From the NCBI GenBank assembly GCA_905215045.1, contig CAJMOO010000014.1, positions 1 to 29,545 of the forward strand: a DNA stretch of 29,545 nucleotides. The letters run 5' to 3'. This document shows positions 8,901 through 17,070 of the stretch, one piece after another; the first letter of the stretch is position 1; every line of letters begins with the position of its first letter. The position numbers were made by a program, and so were the translations under genes. The notes beneath the pieces are model-generated. The model had not been told where the DNA came from, made no database searches, and saw only the letters and a program-made list of their open reading frames with translations. The stretch comes from an uncultured bacterium (GTDB lineage: Bacteria; Bacillota_A; Clostridia; Lachnospirales; Lachnospiraceae).

Positions 8901-9351
8901 TTTTCATATGGATGATCCGGTTGTGAACGTAGAGCATGAGAGAGAAGCAGATGATAAGATTTTGAAAGATCTTAAGATGAGCGGGGTTGTCAATGAAGAT
9001 TTCCAGCTGATCGATCATATGGAACATACAGGGCCGGAAGGGTATCTGACACTGCCGGTTCGGGCGACAAAGTCAGGATATGATAAGAGATCATCCATTT
9101 TGAATACAACACAGTTATTAAATCTTGGGAAATATGTAGAAAAGAAGATGACAGATCTTGGAAATTCACTGATGCGCGGTGATATTTCGATCAGGCCATA
9201 TGAATATGAGGGAAGAAAACCTTGTGAGTATTGTGAGTTTAAGAATATCTGTGCCTATGAAGAAGGAGTCGATCAGGCAGAGAAGATTCAGAAAGTATCA
9301 TTAGAGGAGGGAAAACATGCCTTGGACAAAACAACAGCAGAAAGTCATTGA
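5995..9351 (+). CDS. addB: ATP-dependent helicase/nuclease subunit B (AddB)
   Basis: With AddA this makes the RecBCD-like enzyme that resects double-strand breaks to a Chi-type signal and loads RecA. The product has 1118 residues. Walker A-like GSSRSGKTN is at 8-16, followed by helicase-like but degenerate domains in which AddB scans for Chi. The C-terminal nuclease core has Asp905 (GVVDRMD) and DYK at 922-924. The iron-sulphur staple is complete: Cys767, Cys1077, Cys1080 and Cys1086 (C, then CxxC, then five residues, then C). This pattern is specific to AddB and separates it from RexB of streptococci, which as I recall lacks it. Its last 35 bases overlap the start of addA, a sign of translational coupling. 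Confidence 0.97.
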   Translation: MALQFILGSSRSGKTNFIYEQMIKDSMEHEDEEFFFIVPDQSTLNAQRQLVERHPRHGTFNIDVVGFFRLTYRVFEELSYIPKDLLEDEGKSMVIRKIMEQHKDELKVFGSSMKKQGFIDELKSFFAEVYQYDVSMDDLRKITDAMKEEGLRSKMDDILLVMDQFEDYIKERYLISEQLLDVLAQKIDQSKKLKDATFYLDGFTGFTPIQRKVLEKLLKIGKNVYVGLTLDGRYVRSQYREYELFAMSKKEKYELIKLAQEAGTPVMPDIICWPDERDSKELRHLEQNIERYPYETYQEAPQDIKIRCFMNPRQESRAVANEIERFVREEGYRYKDIVVLTADLDSYQNELEKSFDDLHIPYFVDVNRKLLNNPCIETLLSVLKMIQKDFSYDMVFRYLKSGFSNFTMEEADFLENYVLACGVRGFARWNRPFTSKLFSDEEIQRAEELRIRFIEEVKELKTGLKRRGSTVKRKLIYLYEFLEMLDVEGKMEKKREMFEEKGDLIQAATYAKVYDQVIDLLEQMAEILGDEKLSYDDFLSVLESGLEEMQIGVIPPSLDQVVIGDMKRTRTEEVKILFFLGVNEGVIPAANDGGGVVSDHQREILQNYGVSLAPGAKQSAYMEQFYLYLTVSKPSDRLYLSYRMMDAAGNNNRPSYFIERILRIFPKLKVQVQEEEIKTGYTKEEALDQMILCLQEIELTKEDETPDQMRWMQTLYHALKGMEPVTEYVDARFYTNEALPLSKKLIHELYGDTISGSVTRMEKFAGCAFSHFMQYGLKLRKRLVHEILPTDMGKVFHKTMELVGKRSDWKFADDESRDEFVEAMVEQAVTDVQKELFESSHRNEYVLERMKRISKRAVWAMEQHIKRGDFTPEEYEIAFGEENHLDSMTFALEDGEKMIFSGVVDRMDSVEDEENKYLKIIDYKSGKQKFDFAKIFHGLQMQLIIYMNAMMELYEKKSGKRVYPAGMFYFHMDDPVVNVEHEREADDKILKDLKMSGVVNEDFQLIDHMEHTGPEGYLTLPVRATKSGYDKRSSILNTTQLLNLGKYVEKKMTDLGNSLMRGDISIRPYEYEGRKPCEYCEFKNICAYEEGVDQAEKIQKVSLEEGKHALDKTTAESH

Positions 9352-12300
9352 TCAAAGAGATGCCGACATTTTAGTATCTGCTGCGGCAGGTTCCGGAAAG
9401 ACAGCGGTACTGGTAGAACGTATCATACAAAAGATCACGGATGATGAACATCCGCTCGATGTCGATCATCTGCTTGTCGTAACATTTACAAAAGCAGCGG
9501 CAGGCGAGATGAAAGAGAGGATCATGGCGGCACTTGATGAGAAGGTGCGTGAATTTCCAGGAAACCAGCATTTTGTCAAGCAGCTTTCCCTGATCCATAA
9601 AGCACAGATCACAACGATTCATAGTTTTTGTATGAATCTGATCCGTGATTATTTTTATGTACTTGGGATTGATCCGAATACAGCACCAGGAGATGAAGGA
9701 AGATTATCGGCGATCCGCAAAGAAGTGTTAGACGATCTGTTAGAAGAAGCTTACGAGAAGAAAGAAGAAGATTTTATCAATCTGATCGAATCTTATTCTC
9801 CAGGAAAAAATGATGATATCATCAGTGAGTATATTCTGAAATTATATCAAAATGCACGAAGCCACAGAGAGCCTTTCAAATGGCTTGATCAGGCAGAAGA
9901 AAATATTTCGGTGGAGACCTTGGAGCAGATGGAAGAGGCGCCATTTATGAATATCATTTTAAGAGATGCCAAAATTTCCATTGATGGTGCATTGGGGTTG
10001 ATCAAAGAAGCATTGGAAGTGTCACTGTCACCACAAGGACCGTATTTTTACGAGAAGACATTGAGGAAGGATCTTGAAATCGCAACAAACATCAGACAGG
10101 CACAGACATTTTCACAGTTATGTGAAGTGTTTGTGAAAATCGAAAAACCAAGACTTTCCGGCCGCAAGAAGAAAACAGATGAGATTGACGTGGCAGCACA
10201 GGAACGATGTAAAGCTTTGCGAATACAGGCGTATAATCTGCTGGAGGATTTAAAAGCAGCCTATTTTTATGAAAATGAATCCGAAATTTTCCATGAGTTA
10301 AAAAGGGTGAAAAGTCCACTTCAAGGCCTGATCAATCTGACAAGAGAATTTATGACACGCTACGATGAGAAAAAGAAAAATGAAAATATCATGGATTTTG
10401 ATGATATGGAACATTTTGCGCTGGATCTTCTGATCGATCATTATGATGAGGAAGGAAATCCGGTACCAAGCAAGATCGCAAAAGAAAAATCCGACGGATA
10501 CGAGGAAATCTATATCGATGAATATCAGGACAGTAACTATATTCAGGATGCGATTTTGCGCAGTGTTTCGAAAGAAGCCGAGGGTGGACATAACATGTTT
10601 ATGGTAGGAGATGTTAAGCAGAGTATTTACAGTTTCCGATTGGCAAGACCAGAATTATTTCTTGAAAAATATCACGGATACCAGCAAAAGGGAGAAGAAT
10701 ATCAGCTGATCGAACTGCGCAACAATTTCCGAAGCCGCAGTGAAGTTCTTACCTTTGTAAATGATGTATTTTACCAGATCATGCATGAGAGTCTCGGAAA
10801 TATCGAATACACCCAGAATGTTGCACTTGTTCCAACGATGGAGTTTGAGAAAGGCTGTGACGCACAGACAGAAATCCTGCTGTTAGAAGCTGGTGAAGTC
10901 AAAGAATCCGAGGAGAATGCAGTTGTTTTAGAAGCAAGAATGATCGCATCAAGGATTCATGAGATGGTAAATGGCGAGGAACCAATGATGGTCACAGGTA
11001 AAGATGAGGAAGGTAATACCGTTTTAAGAAAAGCCAGATATAGTGATATCGTCATTTTGCTCCGTTCTATGAAAGGCAATGCAGAAGTGATCCAGAAAGA
11101 ACTGATGGATGCCGGAATTCCTGCATTTGCAAACAGCCAGAAAGGATATTTTGATACGGTGGAGATTCGCACCTTGTTAAGTTTATTGTCTGTGGTTGAT
11201 AATGTTTACCTGGATATTGATCTTGCAGCGGTATTAAGATCTCCGATGATCGGAATGTCAGAAGAAGAACTTGGCCGTTTAAAGGTGGATGGAGGAAAAG
11301 ACTCTCTCTATGAGTGCCTTTGTGAGACAGAAGATAAGATGGAGGCTTCCAGCAAAGCATTAAAACTTCTGGAACTTTTAAGAGATGCAAAAACATATCT
11401 GCCTCTGACCCAGCTGATATGGATGGTGCTTGAGGAAACGGGATATTATCATTATGCAGGAGCTATGCCGCAGGGAAAGAAGCGGCAGGGAAATATTTTG
11501 ATGCTTATTGAGCAGGCGAAAGCATTTGAAAGCAGCCAGATCAAGGGATTATTCCATTTTGTGCGCTTTATGGAACAGTGTAGAGAATATGATATGGATT
11601 ATGGAGAAGCAAATACGATGAGTGAGGATCAGGATCTTGTTCGTATATCCAGTATTCATAAGAGTAAAGGATTGGAATATCCAATCGTTTTTGTGGCAAA
11701 GATCCATCAGAAATTTAATCTAAGAGATGGAAATGGAAGTATGATCTTTCATGGAGATTATTTTATCGGAGCAGATCATATTGATCCGATAAACAGGACA
11801 AGAAAGAAAACGATCCTGAAGAATCTGATCAAAAATCAGATGAACAGGGAGTCGTTAGGAGAAGAATTACGAGTCCTTTATGTTGCCATGACAAGAGCGA
11901 AGGAAAAACTGATCCTTACAGGAATCAAGTCAGCGGATTTTGACTGGGATGATAAAAGAGAGATTGCATCGGTTGAGCTGTTGTCTGCAAGAAGCTATAT
12001 AGACTGGATTCGGGAAGCACTTCCAAGGGTTCCTGTCAAGGATTATCAGTTAAAGATATACACACTGGAAGACCTCTTATGGCAGCAGGAGGGAAATGAA
12101 CTTCTCCACGAGATGAACCGCCAGATTTTTTATGAACGCCTGGAAGATGGGATTTCAAAAGATAAAGTCAAAGAGATGAAAGAACAGTTTGCCTATCATT
12201 ACCGCAATGAGGCAGAGACAAAAGGCCGTTTAAAATATTCAGTATCCGAGATCAAACGTATGAGTCAGGCAGCAGATGAGGAAGAACAGATTCATTCATC

Positions 12301-12883
12301 TATTCATCAGGAAAAAGAAAAGAGAGTGCCGTCTTTCATAAAGAAGAATGAGAAAATTTCAGCAGCATCAAAGGGTACGATCATTCATAAAGTGTTAGAA
12401 TTACTGGATTTCTCCAAAGATCATACGATGAAAAGCTTAAATGAGGATATCAAAGAATGGATTCAGCTTGGTAAATTGAAAAAAGAGCATGAAAAAGTGA
12501 TCTATCGAAAAGAAATTCTTGCACTCACAAGCTCTGATCTTGGAAAAAGAATGAAGAAAGCAGCCAAGAATGCAAAGTTATATAAAGAACGTCAGTTTGT
12601 AACCGGAGTCCCATTTTCAGAGATGGACAAAGAGGCAAAAACAGATGATCTCGTGGTTGTTCAAGGAATCATTGATGTCTATTTTGAGGAAGAAGATGGA
12701 ATGGTCCTTGTTGATTATAAAACAGACAGAGTAAAAGAAGGAGAAGAAGGAATTCTGATCCACAGATATCATGCACAGATGGAATCCTACAAACAGGCAT
12801 TGGAGAAGATTACAGGAAAAAATGTAAAAGAAATATATATATATTCCGTGACATTGCAAAAAACGATCATGGTTCATGTATGA
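9317..12883 (+). CDS. addA: ATP-dependent helicase/nuclease subunit A (AddA)
   Basis: This is the UvrD-type motor and second nuclease of the AddAB break-processing complex, 1188 residues. Q-motif WTKQQQKVID opens the protein, and Walker A AAAGSGKTAV holds Lys28. Helicase motif Ia is TFTKAAAGEMKERI, motif II YIDEYQDSN has Asp401-Glu402, motif III GDVKQSIYSFR, motif V IHKSKGLEYPIV and motif VI LYVAMTRAKEKL. The C-terminal RecB-type nuclease has GIIDVYF (Asp1120) and VDYKTD (Asp1133, Lys1135). The start ATG has GAGGAGGG just upstream, inside addB. No terminator with a T tract follows. A long hairpin begins three bases after the stop instead. Confidence 0.97.
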   Translation: MPWTKQQQKVIDQRDADILVSAAAGSGKTAVLVERIIQKITDDEHPLDVDHLLVVTFTKAAAGEMKERIMAALDEKVREFPGNQHFVKQLSLIHKAQITTIHSFCMNLIRDYFYVLGIDPNTAPGDEGRLSAIRKEVLDDLLEEAYEKKEEDFINLIESYSPGKNDDIISEYILKLYQNARSHREPFKWLDQAEENISVETLEQMEEAPFMNIILRDAKISIDGALGLIKEALEVSLSPQGPYFYEKTLRKDLEIATNIRQAQTFSQLCEVFVKIEKPRLSGRKKKTDEIDVAAQERCKALRIQAYNLLEDLKAAYFYENESEIFHELKRVKSPLQGLINLTREFMTRYDEKKKNENIMDFDDMEHFALDLLIDHYDEEGNPVPSKIAKEKSDGYEEIYIDEYQDSNYIQDAILRSVSKEAEGGHNMFMVGDVKQSIYSFRLARPELFLEKYHGYQQKGEEYQLIELRNNFRSRSEVLTFVNDVFYQIMHESLGNIEYTQNVALVPTMEFEKGCDAQTEILLLEAGEVKESEENAVVLEARMIASRIHEMVNGEEPMMVTGKDEEGNTVLRKARYSDIVILLRSMKGNAEVIQKELMDAGIPAFANSQKGYFDTVEIRTLLSLLSVVDNVYLDIDLAAVLRSPMIGMSEEELGRLKVDGGKDSLYECLCETEDKMEASSKALKLLELLRDAKTYLPLTQLIWMVLEETGYYHYAGAMPQGKKRQGNILMLIEQAKAFESSQIKGLFHFVRFMEQCREYDMDYGEANTMSEDQDLVRISSIHKSKGLEYPIVFVAKIHQKFNLRDGNGSMIFHGDYFIGADHIDPINRTRKKTILKNLIKNQMNRESLGEELRVLYVAMTRAKEKLILTGIKSADFDWDDKREIASVELLSARSYIDWIREALPRVPVKDYQLKIYTLEDLLWQQEGNELLHEMNRQIFYERLEDGISKDKVKEMKEQFAYHYRNEAETKGRLKYSVSEIKRMSQAADEEEQIHSSIHQEKEKRVPSFIKKNEKISAASKGTIIHKVLELLDFSKDHTMKSLNEDIKEWIQLGKLKKEHEKVIYRKEILALTSSDLGKRMKKAAKNAKLYKERQFVTGVPFSEMDKEAKTDDLVVVQGIIDVYFEEEDGMVLVDYKTDRVKEGEEGILIHRYHAQMESYKQALEKITGKNVKEIYIYSVTLQKTIMVHV

Positions 12884-12885
12884 AA

Positions 12886-12928
12886 TTTCTGATTTGTCAT
12901 ACGCTAAGAGTAAATGACAAATCAGAAA
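12886..12928 (+). promoter_or_regulatory. Long hairpin that covers the ribosome site of the SASP-like gene
   Basis: A perfect 15-bp inverted repeat: TTTCTGATTTGTCAT (12886-12900) and ATGACAAATCAGAAA (12914-12928), loop 13 bases. No T tract follows, so it is not a normal terminator. Its right arm runs into AAAGG (12926-12930), the Shine-Dalgarno sequence of the gene starting at 12941. In read-through mRNA from addA this stem should hide part of the ribosome site. A transcript starting inside the loop would leave it free. The hairpin is seen; its regulatory role is inferred. Confidence 0.6.
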
Positions 12929-12940
12929 GGAAGAAAAAGA

Positions 12941-13168
12941 ATGCCAAAGGAAAAAGATTTTATTGAAAAGACATTGGAAGAAATGAATGAGACAGAACGG
13001 TTAAAATATGAGACTGCCGTAGAACTTGGGCTGATCGACAAGTTAAAGGAAAATGGCTGGAAATCGCTGTCTGCAAGTGAGACAGGAAGGCTTGGCGGGA
13101 TCATGAACCGTAAGATGAAACAAAAGAATAAGAATGATCAACAAACAGATGATACGAAGGGAAGGTAA
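12941..13168 (+). CDS. Small acid-soluble spore protein, alpha/beta-type-like
   Basis: The 75-residue, Lys-rich protein contains ERLKYETAVELGLIDKLKENGW followed by SLSASETGRLGGIMNRKMK, here given in two parts. The KYExAxELGL..K...GW..L...ETGR.GG.M.RK pattern is what I recall for clostridial alpha/beta-type SASP relatives that coat DNA in the spore. It is more divergent than SspA/B. The ATG at 12941 is preferred because AAAGGAAG (12926-12933) stands at the right distance. An upstream in-frame ATG at 12914 is inside the hairpin arm and has no site. The next gene starts two bases after its stop codon, so they are coupled. Spore expression is inferred; I could not find a convincing sigma-G promoter. 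Confidence 0.72.
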   Translation: MPKEKDFIEKTLEEMNETERLKYETAVELGLIDKLKENGWKSLSASETGRLGGIMNRKMKQKNKNDQQTDDTKGR

Positions 13169-13169
13169 A

Positions 13170-13727
13170 ATGAACAAACCATGTTTTATTGCAGTGACGA
13201 ACAGAAATTTATGTAAACGTCCGTTTTTTGATGTGATCGAAGAGCTCACAAAGAAAGATGTTAAGACAATTGTTTTAAGAGAAAAAGATCTGCCGGAAGA
13301 ACAATATTATGAGATCGCAAAGAAATGCAAGGAAATCTGTGATAGAAATAAAGCATCACTTACGATCCATAATTTTATAAATGTTGCAAGACAATTGGGA
13401 ATCAAAAAGATTCATCTTCCATACCCGGTCTTTTTAAAAGAAGCAGGGAATTTGACGGATTTTGAATCCGTCAGTACATCAATCCATAAACCGGAAGAGG
13501 CGGTGAAAGCACAGCAGCTTGGAGCTGACTTTATGTTTGCAGGGCATGTATTTGTGACGGACTGCAAGAAGGGACTGCCGCCAAGGGGGCTGGATTTCTT
13601 AAGAAATGTGGTACAGGCAGTTGATATTCCAGTTTATGGAATTGGAGGGATCGATGAGAAAAATATAGAGCAGATCATGGAATGCGGTGCAGCAGGAGGC
13701 TGTATGATGTCTGGATTTATGAAATAG
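13170..13727 (+). CDS. TenI/ThiE-like protein (thiamine phosphate synthase family)
   Basis: The 185-residue TIM-barrel protein starts at the ATG at 13170, with GGGAAGG at 13159-13165. An earlier in-frame ATG at 13134 lies within the SASP gene and lacks a site. Recognisable elements are FIAVTNRNLC, VLREKDLPEEQYY, TSIHKPEEAVKAQQLGADF, CKKGLPPRGLDFL and the phosphate-binding YGIGGIDEKN...GAAGGCMMSGFMK. The CKKGxPPRGLxFL block is typical of TenI or of combined ThiE/TenI proteins of Clostridia. The family either joins the two halves of thiamine phosphate or (TenI) aromatises the thiazole. No other thiamine gene is near, and no TPP riboswitch precedes it. It sits one base behind the SASP-like gene. 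Confidence 0.8.
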   Translation: MNKPCFIAVTNRNLCKRPFFDVIEELTKKDVKTIVLREKDLPEEQYYEIAKKCKEICDRNKASLTIHNFINVARQLGIKKIHLPYPVFLKEAGNLTDFESVSTSIHKPEEAVKAQQLGADFMFAGHVFVTDCKKGLPPRGLDFLRNVVQAVDIPVYGIGGIDEKNIEQIMECGAAGGCMMSGFMK

Positions 13728-13764
13728 TTTTTGTAAGATTCTTGTATAGATTTAAAAACAAAAA

Positions 13765-13793
13765 TTGAAATTGGCGGATGTTTATGCTATGAT
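13765..13793 (+). promoter_or_regulatory. Sigma-A promoter of the cls operon
   Basis: TTGAAA at 13765-13770, a 17-base spacer and TATGAT at 13788-13793. Confidence 0.7.
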
Positions 13794-13830
13794 GAAAAGA
13801 AGTAGCTTTTGGAGAAAGTAAGGATGTAAG

Positions 13831-15393
13831 ATGAAGATAACAAAGCATTTGACAAAACCAATTTCAAAAATTCTTAAATTTTTACTGCGCAGACTGGTAT
13901 TTGTGGCAGTTGCGATCATTTTACAGTTGATCTGGATGACATATCTGTTTATTGTGATCGGAGAATATTCCAAGGTGATCGAGTGGATTTTCCGTTTCTT
14001 TAGTATTCTGGTTGTGATCTATATTGCGAACAAAGATGATAATCCGGCATATAAACTTGCATGGACGATCCCGATTCTGCTGTTTCCAATCTTTGGAGGG
14101 TTTCTGTATCTGGTTCTGGGAGATAAACAGCCAGCGAAGAAGCTTCGTTTTAAACTAGAAGAATCGATCAGAGATACAGAATTTCTTCTGGGACAGGACT
14201 ATGGAGTGATGGAACGTCTGGAGCAGCAGGATTATCAGGTGGCAGGACAGGCAAAATATATCGACCAGTACGGAGGATATCCGATTTATGAGAATTCGGA
14301 TGCAAAGTATTATCCGTCAGGGGAAGAGATGTTTGATGAGCTGATTGAAGACCTTAAGAAAGCGAAACATTATATTTTTATGGAATTCTTTATTGTTTCC
14401 AAAGGATATATGTGGGATACGATCTTGGAGGTTTTAAAAGAGCGTGTCAATGACGGAGTGGAAGTCCGTTTTATGTATGATGATGTAGGCTGCGTAGATC
14501 TGCTCCCATACAAATATTATAAAGAACTTGAGCGTTATGGTATTATGGCAATGGCATTTAATCCGATCAAACCATTAGTTTCAACTGCATGGAACAATAG
14601 AGACCACCGCAAGGTTGTTGTGATCGATGGGCATACTGCCTATACAGGAGGTCTTAATTTAGCGGATGAATATATCAATAAGATCGAGCGTTTCGGATAT
14701 TGGAAGGATGCCGGACTTAAGGTAACTGGAGATGCGGTATGGAACTTTACAGTTATGTTTTTACAGGTGTGGAATGCCATTCGCAAGACGGATGAAGGAT
14801 ATGGAGCATTTCTTCCTCATAAGCATTATGAAGAAGCATTTCAGGGAAAAGGATTTATCCAGCCATATGCAGATAATCCGTTAGACCATGAGATTGTAGG
14901 CGAGAATGTATATCTAAATATCATCAATACAGCAAACCATTATGTTTATATTTACACCCCGTATCTGATCATTGATAATGAGATGATAACAGCTCTTTGT
15001 CTGGCAGCCAAACGAGGAGTCGATATAAAGATCGTTACCCCTGGAATTCCGGACAAGAAGATGGTATTCTGGCTGACACAGTCTTATTACAGACAGCTGG
15101 TAGAGGCTGGAATTCATATTTATGAATATACGCCAGGATTTATTCACGCAAAATGTTTTGCGAGTGATGATAAAGTGGCAACCGTTGGAACGATCAATAT
15201 GGATTACCGAAGTCTGTATCTGCATTTTGAGAATGGTGTATTTATGTACAAGAATGATGCAGTGATGCAGGTAAAACATGATATGGAGAAAACATTTGAG
15301 ATCAGCCAGAGGATTACAAAAGAGAAGTGCCAGGGAAGTTTAAAAAAGACATTGGCACAGAGTGTATTAAGACTGCTGGCCCCATTATTATAA
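13831..15393 (+). CDS. cls: Cardiolipin synthase
   Basis: This membrane enzyme of the phospholipase D superfamily joins two phosphatidylglycerols into cardiolipin and glycerol. It has 520 residues, the typical bacterial Cls size. Two hydrophobic segments (about 19-45 and 50-97, the second a pair) anchor the N terminus. Two HKD motifs are complete: HRKVVVID with His259, Lys261 and Asp266, and HAKCFASD with His439, Lys441 and Asp446. Each is followed by the expected GGLNLADEY or GTINMDYRS segment. AAGTAAGGA lies upstream of the ATG. The next gene begins ten bases after its stop, so it leads an operon with a methyltransferase and hslO. Confidence 0.95.
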   Translation: MKITKHLTKPISKILKFLLRRLVFVAVAIILQLIWMTYLFIVIGEYSKVIEWIFRFFSILVVIYIANKDDNPAYKLAWTIPILLFPIFGGFLYLVLGDKQPAKKLRFKLEESIRDTEFLLGQDYGVMERLEQQDYQVAGQAKYIDQYGGYPIYENSDAKYYPSGEEMFDELIEDLKKAKHYIFMEFFIVSKGYMWDTILEVLKERVNDGVEVRFMYDDVGCVDLLPYKYYKELERYGIMAMAFNPIKPLVSTAWNNRDHRKVVVIDGHTAYTGGLNLADEYINKIERFGYWKDAGLKVTGDAVWNFTVMFLQVWNAIRKTDEGYGAFLPHKHYEEAFQGKGFIQPYADNPLDHEIVGENVYLNIINTANHYVYIYTPYLIIDNEMITALCLAAKRGVDIKIVTPGIPDKKMVFWLTQSYYRQLVEAGIHIYEYTPGFIHAKCFASDDKVATVGTINMDYRSLYLHFENGVFMYKNDAVMQVKHDMEKTFEISQRITKEKCQGSLKKTLAQSVLRLLAPLL

Positions 15394-15402
15394 GAGGATA
15401 AG

Positions 15403-16137
15403 ATGGAAAGTTACAAAGATTTTGCAAGGGTGTATGATGAATTTATGGATCAGACACCATATGATGAATGGCTTTTAAATATTTTGAATGTATTTAAAGA
15501 ATATAAGATAGATAAGGATGCACAGGTACTGGATCTTGGATGTGGGACAGGCAAGATGTCAAGAAGACTTGCAAGAGAAGGTTATCATGTGACAGCCGTT
15601 GATAACTCTATGGATATGTTAGAGATCGCAGCGAGTGAAGAAGATGATCATATTTTGTATGTACTGCAGGATATGGTATCCTTAGAACTTCCAGAGAAGA
15701 TTGATGCAGCGGTAAGTATCTGCGACTGCATGAATTATATCCTTGAGGAAGAGGATTTAAAGGAAGCATTTGTAAGGGTTAAGAGATTCTTAAAAGAAGA
15801 CGGCGTGTTTATATTTGATATGAACAGCCATTATAAGTACAGAGAGATCCTTGCATGCAATACATTTGCGGAGGATCGGGAAGATGCAAGCTTTATCTGG
15901 GATAATTATTATGATGATGAAGACCGCATCAACGAATATCAGCTGAGTCTGTTTATTCAGAATGAACAAGGTACCTATAATAAGTACGAAGAATTACATT
16001 TACAGAAGGCTTATGAGGAAGAGGAGATTAAAAGACTTCTTCAAGAAGCAGGTTTTTCATCCATTCGTGTTCTGGATGCAGAGACGATGGATGAAGTAAA
16101 AGAAGATACACAAAGACTATATTTTATTGCAAACTGA
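15403..16137 (+). CDS. Class I SAM-dependent methyltransferase, substrate unknown
   Basis: The 244-residue soluble protein has methyltransferase motif I VLDLGCGTGK at 42-51, the acidic end of strand 2 at VTAVDNSMDML, and motif II-like VLQDM. The following AAVSICDCMNYIL and GVFIFDMNSHYKY belong to the Methyltransf_25/11 fold. The opening YKDFARVYDEFMDQTPYDEW is a common N terminus in Firmicute genes of this kind (YqeM-like), whose substrate is not known. AGAGGA precedes the ATG. It lies between cls and hslO with gaps of about ten bases, and the operon gives no clear clue to the substrate. Confidence 0.88.
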   Translation: MESYKDFARVYDEFMDQTPYDEWLLNILNVFKEYKIDKDAQVLDLGCGTGKMSRRLAREGYHVTAVDNSMDMLEIAASEEDDHILYVLQDMVSLELPEKIDAAVSICDCMNYILEEEDLKEAFVRVKRFLKEDGVFIFDMNSHYKYREILACNTFAEDREDASFIWDNYYDDEDRINEYQLSLFIQNEQGTYNKYEELHLQKAYEEEEIKRLLQEAGFSSIRVLDAETMDEVKEDTQRLYFIAN

Positions 16138-16148
16138 AAGGAAAAAAG

Positions 16149-17030
16149 ATGAACGATTATATTATCAGAGGAACAGCAGCAAATGATCAGGTACGTTTCT
16201 TTGCTGCGTATACAAAAGATGTCGTAGAGACAGCAAGACAGAAGCACAATACAAGCCCGGTAGCAACCGCAGCGCTTGGAAGATTATTGACAGCAGGAGC
16301 CATGATGGGAAGCATGTGCAAGAATGACAGTGATGTGATCACATTACAGATTCAGTGCAGCGGACCGATCGGTGGATTGACAGTTACCGCAGATTCCAAA
16401 GCAAATGTCAAAGGATATGTCAACAATCCAGAGGTAATGCTCCCACCAAGCAAAGAAGGAAAATTAGATGTTGGAAAGGCTTTAGACCTTGGTGTTTTAA
16501 CAGTGATTAAAGATATCGGATTAAAAGAGCCTTATTCAGGACAGACACATTTAGTATCAGGTGAGATCGCAGAAGATTTAACATACTATTTTGCAGCGAG
16601 TGAGCAGATTCCTACATCCGTAGCACTGGGAGTTTTGATGAACAAAGATAATACAGTCCGCCAGGCAGGAGGATTTATCATCCAGATGATGCCATATGCA
16701 GAAGAAGAGACGATCAGTAAATTAGAGAAGAAGATCGCAGAATTTAAATCAGTGACTTATGCGTTAGAACATGAACATACGCCAGAGAAGATGATGGAAG
16801 ATCTCTTAGGCGATATGGATATGAAGATTTATGAGAAAGTTCCAACACAGTTTCATTGTAACTGCTCCAAAGAGAGAGTAGAAAAAGCAGTTATTTCTGT
16901 TGGAAAAGATGAGATTCAGAGCATGATCGATGATGGAGAGCCGATCGAGGTGAACTGTCATTTCTGTAACACACATTATCATTACAGCGTTGACGACTTA
17001 AAGAGAATGTTAGAAGAGGCAACACATTAA
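16149..17030 (+). CDS. hslO: Redox-regulated chaperone Hsp33
   Basis: This cytoplasmic holdase is switched on when oxidative stress removes its zinc and forms disulphides. It has 293 residues, the family's usual length. The zinc-binding switch is complete: CxC at Cys237 and Cys239 and CxxC at Cys270 and Cys273, near the C terminus. The N-terminal core has the family signatures RGTAANDQVRFFAAYT, ATAALGRLLTAGAMMG and IQCSGPIGGLTVTAD. GAAAGG precedes the start, 11 bases after the methyltransferase gene. The next gene starts 40 bases on and may belong to the same transcript. Confidence 0.97.
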   Translation: MNDYIIRGTAANDQVRFFAAYTKDVVETARQKHNTSPVATAALGRLLTAGAMMGSMCKNDSDVITLQIQCSGPIGGLTVTADSKANVKGYVNNPEVMLPPSKEGKLDVGKALDLGVLTVIKDIGLKEPYSGQTHLVSGEIAEDLTYYFAASEQIPTSVALGVLMNKDNTVRQAGGFIIQMMPYAEEETISKLEKKIAEFKSVTYALEHEHTPEKMMEDLLGDMDMKIYEKVPTQFHCNCSKERVEKAVISVGKDEIQSMIDDGEPIEVNCHFCNTHYHYSVDDLKRMLEEATH

Positions 17031-17070
17031 TTGCCGCAAGGGAATCAGAGAGATTCAGAAGGAGAGGATG

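Noticed and set aside
12878..12904. Sigma-G-like promoter GTATG...CATACGC before the SASP-like gene
   Set aside because: The spacer is 15 instead of about 18 bases, and the -10 lacks the TA end. It is too weak to list, though it would fit the hairpin model.
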